A stretch of 64,000 nucleotides of DNA from Rhodospirillaceae bacterium UBA1479 (GCA_002325375.1 DCRZ01000002.1:434001-498000), one strand, 5' to 3'; shown: positions 1-8,428, counted from the first letter of the stretch. A program made the numbers and translations. Notes: generated by a model not told the origin, from the sequence alone.

Positions 1-2
1 TC

Positions 3-383
3 CAGATCATCCGCCATTACGAGAAAATCGGACTGTTGCCGGAGCCAAGACGGACCAGGGGTAACCGTCGCATCTACTCCGAAGCTCAGGCATCTCGGCT
101 GGTTTTCATTCGTCATTGCCGACAACTGGGGTTCAGTTTAGACGATATCCGCCAATTGCTGTCGTTCTGCGGTCAGTCAAATCAGTCATGCGCGCAAGTA
201 GACATGATCGCTCGTAAACACCTCGGTCACGTTCAGGAACGACTCGCGCGCCTTCGGTCTATGGAGCGGGAGCTCAAGCGAATGATCTGCGAATGTAATG
301 GCGGGAAGGTGGCGGAATGCAAAATCATCGAGGTCTTGGCGGATCACTCGAAGTGTTTGAGCGATGACCATTCATCTGCCTGA
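3..383 (+). CDS. MerR-family metal-responsive regulator, 5' end outside window
   Basis: The frame is open from base 3, reading IRHYEKIGLLPEP, which is the end of a MerR winged-helix recognition region, so the start codon lies upstream. After the second helix pair (GFSLDDIRQLL) comes a dimerisation helix (about residues 60-90 of the visible part) and a Cys-bearing metal loop, CECNGGKVAECKIIEVL, followed by a further Cys near the end. This layout fits the heavy-metal branch of MerR (ZntR/CadR/PbrR-like) more than CueR, because it lacks the CueR-style CxGDxxPDC loop. It probably binds spaced-out -35/-10 promoters and activates them when metal is bound; several such promoters follow in this window. 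Metal specificity cannot be settled from sequence. It has 127 visible residues. Confidence 0.9.
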   Translation, partial: QIIRHYEKIGLLPEPRRTRGNRRIYSEAQASRLVFIRHCRQLGFSLDDIRQLLSFCGQSNQSCAQVDMIARKHLGHVQERLARLRSMERELKRMICECNGGKVAECKIIEVLADHSKCLSDDHSSA

Positions 384-562
384 TTTTATCGCGCTTTCTG
401 CTAGTATCGCCTTCGTGTGACATCTACGCCCAGCTACACGAAAGTGTCTTGTGATCGAAGGCTGGGAGCGTGTGTTCGTGTGCTTTAAAGCATCAAATAG
501 CTGCACTAAGCCGCTGTTCTTGAGAAGACCATTTCAATCTGTAGGCGGATGGCAAGGTCAGA

Positions 563-1027
563 CTAGGTTCGCTCCGGCTTACGCCATCCCGGTTCCACAC
601 AGGTCCGCCAGGACCAAAGTTTCGCCATGGCGATGTAAATGAATGATGCGGACCAAGCTATCAGCAACAGGCCGTTCAGGGTCTCGATGCCCGTGATGAA
701 GCGCAAGTGATCCGATGGCACGATGTCGCCCATGCCGAGGGAGGTATAGGCGACGATGGAGAAATAAAAATAATCCAACGGCCCAACGATCTGAGGGCCT
801 TCGAGGCTGCCGATCTCAAGTATTCGTTCCCCGAAGGCATAGGCAGCGGAATACAGTGCGACTTCAACGATATGGGCAGAGAGCGTCAGCAGCCAAATGA
901 TCAGGATCCGCCGCTCCGCCGTCATCGCGAAGTTCGACATCCCGCCGGACAGCCATCGGAAGACGGCGTAATGCAGGAGGAATGTCGTGATGACCAGGAA
1001 AACCGATATGCCCACTGCGGCGCCCAT
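563..1027 (-). CDS. Two-TM potassium-channel-like protein (Ion_trans_2)
   Basis: This is a 154-residue membrane protein. It has an N-terminal hydrophobic helix (residues 5-27), a second helix near 40-65, then a pore segment with the selectivity-filter-like motif YTSLGMGDIVPS (about residues 93-104), and a last membrane helix at about 115-135. The TxxGxGD signature is the K+ channel filter, so the protein likely forms a small tetrameric cation channel in the inner membrane. A strong Shine-Dalgarno (AGGAGGT on the minus strand at 1033-1039) supports the start. No cytoplasmic RCK or cyclic-nucleotide domain is present, so gating is unknown. It stands alone between a MerR gene and a metal-promoter-linked gene on the same strand. 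Confidence 0.8.
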   Translation of the reverse strand: MGAAVGISVFLVITTFLLHYAVFRWLSGGMSNFAMTAERRILIIWLLTLSAHIVEVALYSAAYAFGERILEIGSLEGPQIVGPLDYFYFSIVAYTSLGMGDIVPSDHLRFITGIETLNGLLLIAWSASFIYIAMAKLWSWRTCVEPGWRKPERT

Positions 1028-1099
1028 CTGAACCTCCTCTCATATTATGGTCATTGAGAACCCAATAGTTACTTTGAGCATGCTAGAGTTGAAGTCTCT

Positions 1100-1486
1100 C
1101 TAGGACTCTATCGGCTTCATGTCTTCTCTTGTTCCAAGAACCGTCATCGCCCGACCGGGGTCGATCATCGAAATGAAGACCGAACGCTCATAGGCGTCGG
1201 TGACAAGGGAGGCTTGCCGCAGGAGCTCTTCCTGGCGTTGCCGATAGCGGTCAAGGCCCTGAGTATCTTCCAATATTTGATTTACGGTTTCCGGGTCTCT
1301 GACGAACGTCGCGAACTGCGGCCGACGCTCTGCTCCCTTGATGCTCCTCGCCTCACTTTCCCGAAGATCAAGGCGATCCGCCTGATCTGCAGCCAGAGGC
1401 GCCGATGGGGCAATCGCAGCCTCTGTCCCGACCGTTGGGATGGGCGGAATAAGGCCAGAATAAAAATCTGTCTGAATGCCGATCAT
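1100..1486 (-). CDS. Hypothetical 128-residue protein under a metal-type promoter
   Basis: I do not recognise this protein. It starts MIGIQTDFYSG, has a Pro/Ala-rich stretch (residues 12-35), then a charged, helix-prone C-terminal half with RYRQRQEELLRQ and ends in a polar tail. There is no signal peptide, membrane span or Cys/His cluster. The start at 1486 is chosen over the longer reading from 1555 because GGAG lies 8 bases upstream and because the MerR-type promoter at 1525-1555 would put the transcript start downstream of the longer start. A metal-inducible cytoplasmic protein is the contextual inference; no function is claimed. Confidence 0.65.
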   Translation of the reverse strand: MIGIQTDFYSGLIPPIPTVGTEAAIAPSAPLAADQADRLDLRESEARSIKGAERRPQFATFVRDPETVNQILEDTQGLDRYRQRQEELLRQASLVTDAYERSVFISMIDPGRAMTVLGTREDMKPIES

Positions 1487-1524
1487 CGAAGTCACTCCAT
1501 TCCATTGGTTCTCCGATGGTTGCC

Positions 1525-1555
1525 AACATAGGACCTCCAGTCGCCGGAGGGTCAA
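1525..1555 (-). promoter_or_regulatory. MerR/CueR-type promoter-operator, site 1
   Basis: On the minus strand the -35 is TTGACC (1555-1550), followed by exactly 19 bases with the dyad CCTCC-GGCGACT-GGAGG, then -10 TATGTT (1530-1525). An over-long 19-bp spacer with an internal dyad is the hallmark of promoters activated by MerR-family regulators. It drives the gene ending at 1100. It is the closest to consensus of the seven copies in the window. Confidence 0.85.
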
Positions 1556-1670
1556 GGATAAGATTGAAGAGAATGACGTAAGACCAATCGATCAGGGCGA
1601 CGTGACGAGCCGTACACTGGCGAAGTCTGCGTCTGCGAGCCGAAGGCATGGAGATGACGTGAAATTATAA

Positions 1671-2615
1671 TTAGTCGGCAGGCGACGATGCGGCCCGATG
1701 TCTGTTGAGTGAAAGCGTATCACCTGACCGGCTTACCAACGTCACGCCGACGATCGTCAACGGTATGCCGATAAAATGTGCCCACCCGAACGTTTCGTCA
1801 AAGAAGGTCATGCCGAGAAGAATACCGAATATCGGCACGAGAAAGGCGAAGGCGTTCGCCCGGTTGAGCGGGGTGTGTTCGAGCGCCGAGAACCAGAGGT
1901 AATACGCAAGAGCCGTCCCGAAGATACTGAGACCGAGCAAAGAGGCAACGAAGGCAGGCGTCCATTGCACGCTTGCGGGATCTTCCAGGTACCAAGCAGC
2001 TGCCCCTAAAGGAATGCTCCCGATAAGCGTTTGCAGGCCCATCGCCATCAGCACGTCAACCTTGCCGGCGATTTTCTTGATCAAGACGTTGCTGATCGTG
2101 ATTCCGACTGCCGCCAGCAAAATGTAGGCGATACCCAGGGCGTAGGTTTCCCCGCCAGTTAAAAAGAACTGCGGGACGGCGATCACCACGATCCCGACAA
2201 ATCCCAAAAGCAATCCAAGCTTCCCCCGAACGGAAACGGTTTCGCCAAGCATGAGTGCGGCAAGGAACGCCGCCATGAGCGGCTGTGTATTGGCGACAAC
2301 CGTTGCGACGCCAGGCGTCACGAATTCAGCGGCATGGAACATGCCGAGGAATCCGAGGCTCGTTGCGCCCAGGCCGATAAAGGTGATGATGGCCCAATCC
2401 CTTCCGGTGGCGGGAAGAGGGCGGCGAAGTGCGGCCGCAAGGATCATGAGCGCTGCGCCCGCGATAACCGCGCGCAAGGCTGCGAAGGTCAAATGCGGCG
2501 AGAACCCGATCCCGGCCGTGATGAGCGGAAAGCACGACGCCCAAAGCACCATCACCACGAGAATCTGCAGCGTCGAAATGCGCGAGACGGAAGATTTCGG
2601 TTGGTCGGAATCCAT
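1671..2615 (-). CDS. DMT-superfamily (EamA) transporter
   Basis: This is a 314-residue inner-membrane protein with ten predicted hydrophobic helices arranged as two EamA repeats. The first repeat includes VVMVLWASCFPLITAG and the second runs from about residue 160 (YALGIAYILLAAVGITISNVLI) to the end. Length and layout are typical of drug/metabolite exporters of the RhtA/YdcZ kind; the substrate cannot be read. The start is supported by GAGGT about 10 bases upstream. It is transcribed divergently from the lycopene-cyclase-domain gene at 2674 and has no metal-type promoter, so it may not belong to the metal regulon. Confidence 0.85.
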   Translation of the reverse strand: MDSDQPKSSVSRISTLQILVVMVLWASCFPLITAGIGFSPHLTFAALRAVIAGAALMILAAALRRPLPATGRDWAIITFIGLGATSLGFLGMFHAAEFVTPGVATVVANTQPLMAAFLAALMLGETVSVRGKLGLLLGFVGIVVIAVPQFFLTGGETYALGIAYILLAAVGITISNVLIKKIAGKVDVLMAMGLQTLIGSIPLGAAAWYLEDPASVQWTPAFVASLLGLSIFGTALAYYLWFSALEHTPLNRANAFAFLVPIFGILLGMTFFDETFGWAHFIGIPLTIVGVTLVSRSGDTLSLNRHRAASSPAD

Positions 2616-2673
2616 TTAATGCGCTACCTCGATTTTATCGTGTTCCAGGAGGTGTAGCAGAAGGAGGCATGTC

Positions 2674-3384
2674 ATGCATGAGCTGGTGCCGGAAAAATTC
2701 GTGTGGTTTGTCTGGGCGTCCGCATTCCTTGTTCCGTGGATGGTGGCTTTTGGCGCGTTCCCGGCCCATCGCAGAGTAATTCTTTGGGCGAGCCTGTTTA
2801 CGACACCGTTCGGTTTGACGGAGCCCTTGTTCGTGCCTGAGTATTGGAACCCACCCAGTCTCTTCGATCTCGCGCAACGGACGGGGTTCGATATCGAAAG
2901 CCTCATTTTCTGCTTTGGCATCGGCGGGGTCGGCGCGGTTTCGTACAACATCCTGACGGGAAAAAGTCACGGACGAATGAGTTCGATGGCGCGCCGGCTC
3001 GCAAGTCATCGGTTTCATTTTTGGGCCGTGGCGACGCCGTTCCTTGTGTTCCCTGTCCTCTATCTGATGGAGTGGAACCCCATCTATCCGGCGATCGTCG
3101 CCATGGCATTGGGCGCCGTTTCGACGATGCTCTGTCGACGCGACCTGATTTCCAAAACTTGGGTCGGAGGCGTGTTGTTCCTTGTCTATTACCTAGTCTT
3201 TCTTGCCGGACTGGAGTGGCTGTCACCTGGTTACATCGGCAAGGTTTGGAACCTTGAGTCACTGTCCGGAATATTGATTTACGGCATGCCCATTGAGGAG
3301 CTTCTTTTCGCCGTCATGTTCGGCGCCTATTGGTCCGGGGTCTATGAGCATTTCACATGGCGGCGCGTGACAGATATACATTGA
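2674..3384 (+). CDS. Lycopene cyclase domain-containing membrane protein
   Basis: This 236-residue polytopic protein has about seven hydrophobic helices. Two short stretches recall the heterodimeric (CrtYc/CrtYd) lycopene cyclase family: EPLFVPEYWNP near residue 50 and the C-terminal MPIEELLFAVMFGAYWSGVYEH, whose P-x-E-E core is the family hallmark. The start has AAGGAGG six bases upstream. In that family the domain cyclises the ends of lycopene, but no other carotenoid gene is visible here, so the substrate may differ. It sits immediately before the DUF6629-like gene on the same strand and they may be co-transcribed (gap 43 bases). Confidence 0.7.
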   Translation: MHELVPEKFVWFVWASAFLVPWMVAFGAFPAHRRVILWASLFTTPFGLTEPLFVPEYWNPPSLFDLAQRTGFDIESLIFCFGIGGVGAVSYNILTGKSHGRMSSMARRLASHRFHFWAVATPFLVFPVLYLMEWNPIYPAIVAMALGAVSTMLCRRDLISKTWVGGVLFLVYYLVFLAGLEWLSPGYIGKVWNLESLSGILIYGMPIEELLFAVMFGAYWSGVYEHFTWRRVTDIH

Positions 3385-3427
3385 GGACTGAACTTATGAG
3401 CATGATCTGAAATGGCCCGCGCGAGAG

Positions 3428-4114
3428 ATGTGTTTTTCTGAAGCCGTGAGTTTCGCGACCGGCGGCGTGTTGATCGCCGGCGGCGGTTTCGCGACCTATA
3501 AGGCCGCGGCGTTGAACAGGCGTTACCTCCCCTTCGCGTTGATGCCCGCGATGGCTGGCGTCCAGCAGTTGTTCGAGGGGCATGTCTGGATGGGATTGAA
3601 TGTCGGCGATCCGACAATGGTCTGGTGGGCGGCGCTCGGCTTCATGTTCTTTTCCTGGTTCATGTGGCCTGCCTGGGTTCCCTTCAGTGTCTATGTATTG
3701 GAGCCTCCGGAAAGTCGTCGTAAAAAAATGTTCCTGTTGTTTGCGGTCGCCGGTGTCGCGTTGGGCGGCGTACTCTTCGTGCCGCATCTTTTGAACGCGG
3801 ATTGGATTGATGTCGGTATCAACAACCGGTCCTTGGCGTATGAAGACACCATGTTCCTCGACTATCTCATGCCGCGCTGGATGACATACTTGATCTATCT
3901 TTTCCTGATCGTCGCGCCGACGCTTTTGTCGACATACCTTCATGTCCGCTGGTTTGGGGTAACGCTGATCGTCACGCTTACCGTCGTCTATCTGTTCTTG
4001 AGCTACGCCTACATATCGTTTTTCTGTTTGTTGGCTGGACTTGGTACCCTCCATCTCATCTACATCATCCTGCGCAACAAATGCCGCAGGGAATGCCCGG
4101 TGTTGTTTTCATAG
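3428..4114 (+). CDS. DUF6629-like integral membrane protein
   Basis: The protein has 228 residues and about seven membrane helices. It opens with MCFSEAVSFATGGVLIAGG, the N-terminal MCFS signature of the DUF6629 family, then R-Y-L-P-F-A-L-M-P and an FEG/W region (QQLFEGHVW) also seen in that family. Biochemical function is unknown. The ribosome-binding site is weak; the start was chosen on the conserved N-terminus. It follows the lycopene-cyclase-domain gene and precedes a metal-type promoter, so it ends the non-metal stretch. A Cys-rich tail (NKCRRECP) is a minor feature. Confidence 0.65.
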   Translation: MCFSEAVSFATGGVLIAGGGFATYKAAALNRRYLPFALMPAMAGVQQLFEGHVWMGLNVGDPTMVWWAALGFMFFSWFMWPAWVPFSVYVLEPPESRRKKMFLLFAVAGVALGGVLFVPHLLNADWIDVGINNRSLAYEDTMFLDYLMPRWMTYLIYLFLIVAPTLLSTYLHVRWFGVTLIVTLTVVYLFLSYAYISFFCLLAGLGTLHLIYIILRNKCRRECPVLFS

Positions 4115-4154
4115 TAACCGCGCATTCCATTCTAGAAACGCGACCTAGAAACTC

Positions 4155-4185
4155 TTGACCCTCCGGTTGCAGGAGGGGGCATGTT
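4155..4185 (+). promoter_or_regulatory. MerR/CueR-type promoter-operator, site 2
   Basis: TTGACC (4155-4160), a 19-base spacer beginning CTCCGGTTGCAGGAGG, then CATGTT (4180-4185). The CCTCC/GGAGG dyad matches the other copies. It heads the YHS, DUF5676, MBL (broken) and prs (broken) group. Confidence 0.8.
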
Positions 4186-4242
4186 CATTCTGTTCCCACC
4201 GAAGTCCGTAGGCGGGAAGGCGAACAAGGGAGTTCCGATAAA

Positions 4243-4596
4243 ATGGAAGCTCTGGTCTACTTCGTCATCTGGGGCGTGTTTATCTTTCTCATGATGCGCA
4301 TGGGATGCGGCAGCCATGTCATGGGGCATTCGCATCGACATGGCGGTGCCGGCGAGGAAAAAGGTCAAGATGCCGAAAGGCGGCAGGACTTGAAATGGTA
4401 TCCGCCGGCAGAAGATATCGATCCCGTCTGCAAGAAGCAGGTCAGAACCGCCGACGCGAAGCCCAGCGTTTACGAAGGCTACGTCTATTACTTCTGCTCG
4501 CGCGAGTGCCGGGAGCTTTTCGAGACCAAACCGGACCTCTACGTCGGGCAGAGTGACGATGCTTCTAACCCGAGATTGGAGGCGCACAATGCCTAA
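4243..4596 (+). CDS. Membrane-anchored YHS-domain protein
   Basis: This is a 117-residue protein. Residues 3-18 form one hydrophobic helix, followed by a His/Gly-rich linker (GHSHRHGG). The C-terminal part (about 58-100) is a YHS domain: DPVCKKQV, then a Tyr-rich strand and FCSRECRELF, with three Cys that could bind metal. YHS domains occur at the N-terminus of copper ATPases (one is in the ATPase at 20145) and as small metallochaperone-like proteins. It is first in the transcript of the metal-type promoter at 4155. The likely role is membrane-tethered copper or heavy-metal binding; this is inference from domain and context. Confidence 0.8.
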   Translation: MEALVYFVIWGVFIFLMMRMGCGSHVMGHSHRHGGAGEEKGQDAERRQDLKWYPPAEDIDPVCKKQVRTADAKPSVYEGYVYYFCSRECRELFETKPDLYVGQSDDASNPRLEAHNA

Positions 4597-4918
4597 TCCG
4601 TCAGATACAAAGGTCTCTGAACCAGCCCGCCCCGGGACGCCACTGGCCGGCTCGAGCCGAGTTTCCCGCATGCCGGTCATGGCGCTTGGCAACAGCTTAT
4701 GCGTCTTCTTGGCCATCACCTATCTGCTTTGTGTCGGCTTCGACCTGCTGTTCCCTGATTATGCCATGTACCGTGTCTGGCAGCCTCTGTTGCCGGGCTT
4801 TACCTGGCTGACATGGCCGAGCTTCTTCCTGGGTCTCGTCGAGAGCGCTGCGTACGGGTGGTACGTCGCGTTGGTGTTCGGGCCGCTATACAACTTCTTC
4901 GCCTCGCGGAAAGGTTAA
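4589..4918 (+). CDS. DUF5676 family membrane protein
   Basis: This 109-residue protein has two hydrophobic helices: ALGNSLCVFLAITYLLCVGF (about residues 31-50) and a C-terminal one ending YGWYVALVFGPLYNFF. The block between them, LLPGFTWLTWPSFFLGLVES, is highly typical of DUF5676, a family common in copper/heavy-metal islands and without known activity. The ATG at 4589 is preferred over the upstream in-frame start at 4553 because GGAGG lies seven bases before it. It overlaps the YHS gene by 8 bases, so the two are translationally linked. Confidence 0.8.
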   Translation: MPNPSDTKVSEPARPGTPLAGSSRVSRMPVMALGNSLCVFLAITYLLCVGFDLLFPDYAMYRVWQPLLPGFTWLTWPSFFLGLVESAAYGWYVALVFGPLYNFFASRKG

Positions 4919-4968
4919 AACCTCTCCAGAGCGATGCCTCTCATGTAAATACTCATTCGGAGTCAGTC

Positions 4969-5811
4969 ATGACAGCGCAGCTCACGTTCCTTGGAGGTGT
5001 CGGCACCGTCACCGGATCAAAGTATCTGCTTACATTTGGTGGTCAGCGGGTGCTTGCCGATTGCGGCTTGTTTCAGGGTTTCAAGAAGCTGCGTCAGAAG
5101 AACTGGGCCCCGCTGCCAATCGAGCCGAGCGAGATTGACGCCGTGGTCCTGACGCATGCGCACCTTGACCATTCGGGATATCTTCCTCTCTTGGTCAGGA
5201 ATGGGTTCAAGGGACCTGTCTACACCACCTCTGCGACGACTGAATTGTGTGGGATCCTGCTGCCGGACAGCGGTCATCTGCAGGAACGCGACGCGGAATT
5301 TGCCAATCGACACGGCTTCTCCAAACACCGGCCGGCCGCCCCCCTATATACTGAAGGGAATGCGTGGAATTGCCTTGGCCACTTCCGCGTCTGCCCATAC
5401 GAGGTGGACACCGAAGTCACTGATGCACTTCAAATAAGATTCCTGCCGGCGGACCATCTAATCATGGAGTCAACCTACGGAAACCACCTTCATGATCCGG
5501 CGAACGTAGAGAATGCTTTGGCCGAGACGATCTCGAGGGTGGCGGCCAGAGTCGGAACCGTCCTGATTCCGGCTTTTGCCGTCGGCCGCGTCCAGTCGAT
5601 CCTATTTCATCTGCAGCGGTTCAAGGTGTTCAAACGTATTCCTAACCTGCCGGTTCGATCGCAGCTGGAATTGGGGCTGAAAAAGGAGAACTTCTGGTGC
5701 GCCATTTCCCTGACGGCGAATCCTATTTCCGCTACGAGACGCCGGTCGATGGAAAAAATGTCATCCTCGTTGCCACGTTGGGTCGTCCGGATGCGAAAAT
5801 CTTGCCGCTGA
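4969..5811 (+). pseudogene. MBL-fold beta-CASP hydrolase, internally deleted and truncated
   Basis: The N-terminal half reads as an RNA-type MBL-fold/beta-CASP hydrolase: FLGGVGTVTGSKYLL, then the Zn motif THAHLDHSG (about residues 61-69). After RFLPADHLIMESTYG the family-standard block between the strand ending in PAGH and the ES-TYG strand (GH-I-LG-SA and D-LGR zinc ligands, roughly 35 residues) is missing. The sequence jumps straight to MESTYG, with the later VLIPAFAVGR motif intact. At about 5652, after NLPV, similarity stops and the DNA continues in another frame as a prs gene. The remaining reading to 5811 is nonsense. Missing zinc ligands and the lost C-terminal half make activity very unlikely. 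The start (GGAG upstream of 4969) looks authentic. Confidence 0.8.
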
Positions 5812-6496
5812 TCTTCGCCGCCGGTACGGCCATGGAATTGGGGGCGTCACAGGTTGGTCTAGTCGCGCCCTATCTCGCCTACATGCGGCAGGACAAAAGC
5901 TTTAAGTCCGGCGAGAGCGTATCCTCTGTACACTTTGCTAAAACTCTCTCGCCCTGGATCGACTGGCTGGTCACGGTCGATCCCCATCTTCATCGACGCT
6001 GTACTCTAAATGAAATTTATTCAGTGCCGAGCTTGGTCGTCCACGCGGCCCCCTCATTTCGAACTGGATTAAGGAAGCGGTTCCACGACCGTTGCTGATC
6101 GGTCCAGACAGTGAGAGCGAACAGTGGGTTACCGCGGTTGCCGCAGATGCCGGCGCGCCTTTCGTCGTTTTGGAAAAGACGAGAAGGGGAGACAGAGACG
6201 TCGAGGTCTCTATTCCTGAGGTGGGAAAATGGCGTGACCGAACGCCGGTCCTGGTCGATGACATCATCTCGACCGCGCGTACGATGATCGAAATGGTTGG
6301 GCGTGTCCGGGCGGCCGGCCTGAAAGCGCCGGTTTGCATCGGCAACCACGCGGTATTTGCAGACAATGCTTACGTGGAATTGAAGCAAGCCGGCGCGGGT
6401 GAAATTGCGACCTGCAACACGATCGGCCACGACAGCAATCGGATCGATGTCTCAGGATTGATCGCTTCGGCCGTCCGCCGGGTTTTACCCATTTAG
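5652..6496 (+). pseudogene. prs: Ribose-phosphate pyrophosphokinase (PRPP synthetase), 5'-truncated and frameshifted
   Basis: Two frames joined by one shift give a PRPP-synthetase-like protein. The first frame, from about 5652, reads IAAGIGAEKGELLVRHFPDG and on to VDPHLHR, the metal/ribose-5-phosphate region. The second, visible from about 6054, contains LLIGPDSESEQWV and the PRPP loop LVDDIISTARTM. The shift falls in a run of five C at 6049-6053; adding one C restores continuous homology (A-A-P-L-I-S-N-W). The first 15-25 residues of the family are absent because the gene is fused to the upstream MBL gene by a deletion. The gene is probably a remnant of an MBL-prs pair that accompanies DUF3141/phaC operons. 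The frameshift alone could be a sequencing error; the 5' loss could not. Confidence 0.8.
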
Positions 6497-6503
6497 ATTA
6501 GCC

Positions 6504-6534
6504 TTGACCCTCCGGTCGCTGGAGCCATTAAGGA
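6504..6534 (+). promoter_or_regulatory. MerR/CueR-type promoter-operator, site 3
   Basis: TTGACC (6504-6509), 19 bases beginning CTCCGGTCGCTGGAG, then TAAGGA (6529-6534). The -35 and dyad are near identical to the other copies, while the -10 is poor, as expected for an activator-dependent promoter. It lies 80 bases before the DUF3141-ackA-pta-phaC-fabI operon. Confidence 0.8.
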
Positions 6535-6613
6535 TAACGCGTTACGTTGATGGCCATAAATTCGGATGGCAAACCCCAAGTGACCAGCAAGGTTTTTCAG
6601 AGGTGTATTTCCG

Positions 6614-8428
6614 ATGAATAAAGTAACGAAGCGAAGACATTCAGTCGAGGGGAGTGCGAGAAATCCGGCCTCTAAAATTAAAAAGGCTGGGCAATCTAAT
6701 CAAACGAACCAGACCCAGCCAGAACTGTTAGGCGTTCCGGGAGAAAAGGTAGTCCAGGCTTCCGAATATGGACGAGATCTCTGGCAACGCTCAATTCTAT
6801 TCATGGACACGCTTCGTGAACGTGCCGACAACATGTTGGGCCACGAACGTGCTGGTCTGCCGCCTTTGCTCGATTTCAAATACGAGATGATCCTTGATGG
6901 GCGCGATTTTGAGGCTCCTTCAAATTATGCGCTGTTGCGGATTACGGAAGTTGGCGATGATTGTTGGGACGATTGCGTCGATCCAGAAAAAACACCTGTC
7001 ATCGTTATTGATCCACGCGCAGGGCACGGACCGGGTATCGGAGGATTCAAACACGACTCCGAAGTCGGCATGGCCCTGCACGAAGGTCACCCGGTTTACT
7101 TCGTAATGTTCTATCCCGAACCATCGCCTGGCCAGACGCTTGCGGACGTGTTGCATGCCCTCCGGCGTTTCGTCGATGAGGTTGCTCAGCGCCATCCCAA
7201 AACACCTCCCATATTGTATGGAAACTGCCAAGCCGGTTGGGCCGTGGCGCTTCTATCCGCGGATTGCGAGGGCTTGGTCGGCCCGGCTGTGCTTAACGGC
7301 TCGCCAATGTCCTATTGGGCGGGGGAAGCCGGCGTTAATCCGATGCGGATAACCGGCGGGCTTCTCGGTGGCGTTTGGTTGGCCCACCTTGCCGCCGATC
7401 TCGGTGACGGGCGTTTCGATGGCGCGTGGCTTGCGCAGAATTTTGAGAATCTGAAGCCGGAAAAGGCAATCTGGGAAAAGTACGCCGGACTGTTCGCCAA
7501 GGTCGATACGGAGCGCGAGCGGTTTCTTGAATTTGAACGATGGTGGAACGGGTTCTATTTCATGAGCCGCGAGGAAATCGTCGCGATCGTCGAAAACCTG
7601 TTCATCGGCAATAAACTTGAAAATGGCGAATTCCGAATTTGCAACGGCTGTACCGCTGACCTTCGGCGAATTCGAAACCCGCTCGTCATCTTCGCCTCCT
7701 ACGGTGATAACATCACCCCGCCGCACCAGGCCTTGGGATGGATCCCGGCCGTGTACAAGGATACGGATGACCTGAAGCGCGCAGGGCAACGTATCGTCTA
7801 TTTGACGAACCCGCATGTCGGGCATCTTGGGCTATTCGTCTCGGCCAAGGTCGCTCGGCTTGAACACCGCGCGATCCTTGAAAGCCTTGATGAGATCGAA
7901 GAGTTGAATCCCGGGCTCTATGAGATGCAAATCGACAACCCGAGCGGCGATCCGGACTGCCATAAACCGCAATTTTCCGTCCGGTTCATAGAGCGCAAAG
8001 TCGAGGACATCGACTTTGCGAAACAACCGGAATCTTTCGAACGGGTTCGAGCAGTGTCGGAGGCGAATGAAGCTTTCTATCGGACGTTTGTGAGCCCTTG
8101 GGTGCAAGCCGCGACAAATCCTTGGATCGCGGAAACCCTCAAATGGCAGCACCCCATGCGTGTCAGCCGCTATGTATTTTCGGAAGTTTTTAACCCTTGG
8201 ATGAGGGTTGTCGCGGGTCTCGCCGACGTGGTGGCAAAAGAGCGGCGACCGATGTCCGACAACTACCCAATGATAAAGAATGAGCGGGAATTTTTCGGCC
8301 GTGTGTCCGAGGCAATGGAGATGGTCCGAGAGTTGCGCGATGCGGGCAACGAGCACGTGTTCCGCTTGCTCTACGGCCAGAACTTGTTTGAGCCCTCCCA
8401 AAAAAAGCCTGGCAAAGATGAGCCGTGA
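6614..8428 (+). CDS. DUF3141 domain protein (alpha/beta-hydrolase-like, PHA-associated)
   Basis: The 604-residue protein has a Lys/Gln-rich N-terminus and then a DUF3141 body. Visible landmarks are VIVIDPRAGHGPGIGG (about residues 125-140), the nucleophile-elbow-like ILYGNCQAGWAVALL (about 200-214; Cys where esterases have Ser) and NPLVIFASYGDNITPP further on. DUF3141 proteins often accompany PHA synthase and acetate kinase genes and are believed to be hydrolase- or acyltransferase-like; the reaction is not established. The start has AGAGGTG eight bases upstream. It is the first gene of a five-gene operon under the metal-type promoter and its stop overlaps the acetate kinase start. Confidence 0.85.
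   Translation: MNKVTKRRHSVEGSARNPASKIKKAGQSNQTNQTQPELLGVPGEKVVQASEYGRDLWQRSILFMDTLRERADNMLGHERAGLPPLLDFKYEMILDGRDFEAPSNYALLRITEVGDDCWDDCVDPEKTPVIVIDPRAGHGPGIGGFKHDSEVGMALHEGHPVYFVMFYPEPSPGQTLADVLHALRRFVDEVAQRHPKTPPILYGNCQAGWAVALLSADCEGLVGPAVLNGSPMSYWAGEAGVNPMRITGGLLGGVWLAHLAADLGDGRFDGAWLAQNFENLKPEKAIWEKYAGLFAKVDTERERFLEFERWWNGFYFMSREEIVAIVENLFIGNKLENGEFRICNGCTADLRRIRNPLVIFASYGDNITPPHQALGWIPAVYKDTDDLKRAGQRIVYLTNPHVGHLGLFVSAKVARLEHRAILESLDEIEELNPGLYEMQIDNPSGDPDCHKPQFSVRFIERKVEDIDFAKQPESFERVRAVSEANEAFYRTFVSPWVQAATNPWIAETLKWQHPMRVSRYVFSEVFNPWMRVVAGLADVVAKERRPMSDNYPMIKNEREFFGRVSEAMEMVRELRDAGNEHVFRLLYGQNLFEPSQKKPGKDEP

Noticed and set aside
451..642. Small plus-strand ORF before the channel gene
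   Set aside because: It partly overlaps the channel's 3' end, has no Shine-Dalgarno and no recognisable protein.
3353..4054. 233-codon open frame antisense to DUF6629-like gene
   Set aside because: No Shine-Dalgarno, highly charged low-complexity translation, and the plus-strand gene explains the DNA.
4813..4968. Longer N-terminus for the MBL pseudogene from 4813
   Set aside because: That stretch lies in the DUF5676 gene in another frame; the family N-terminus begins at 4969 with GGAG upstream.
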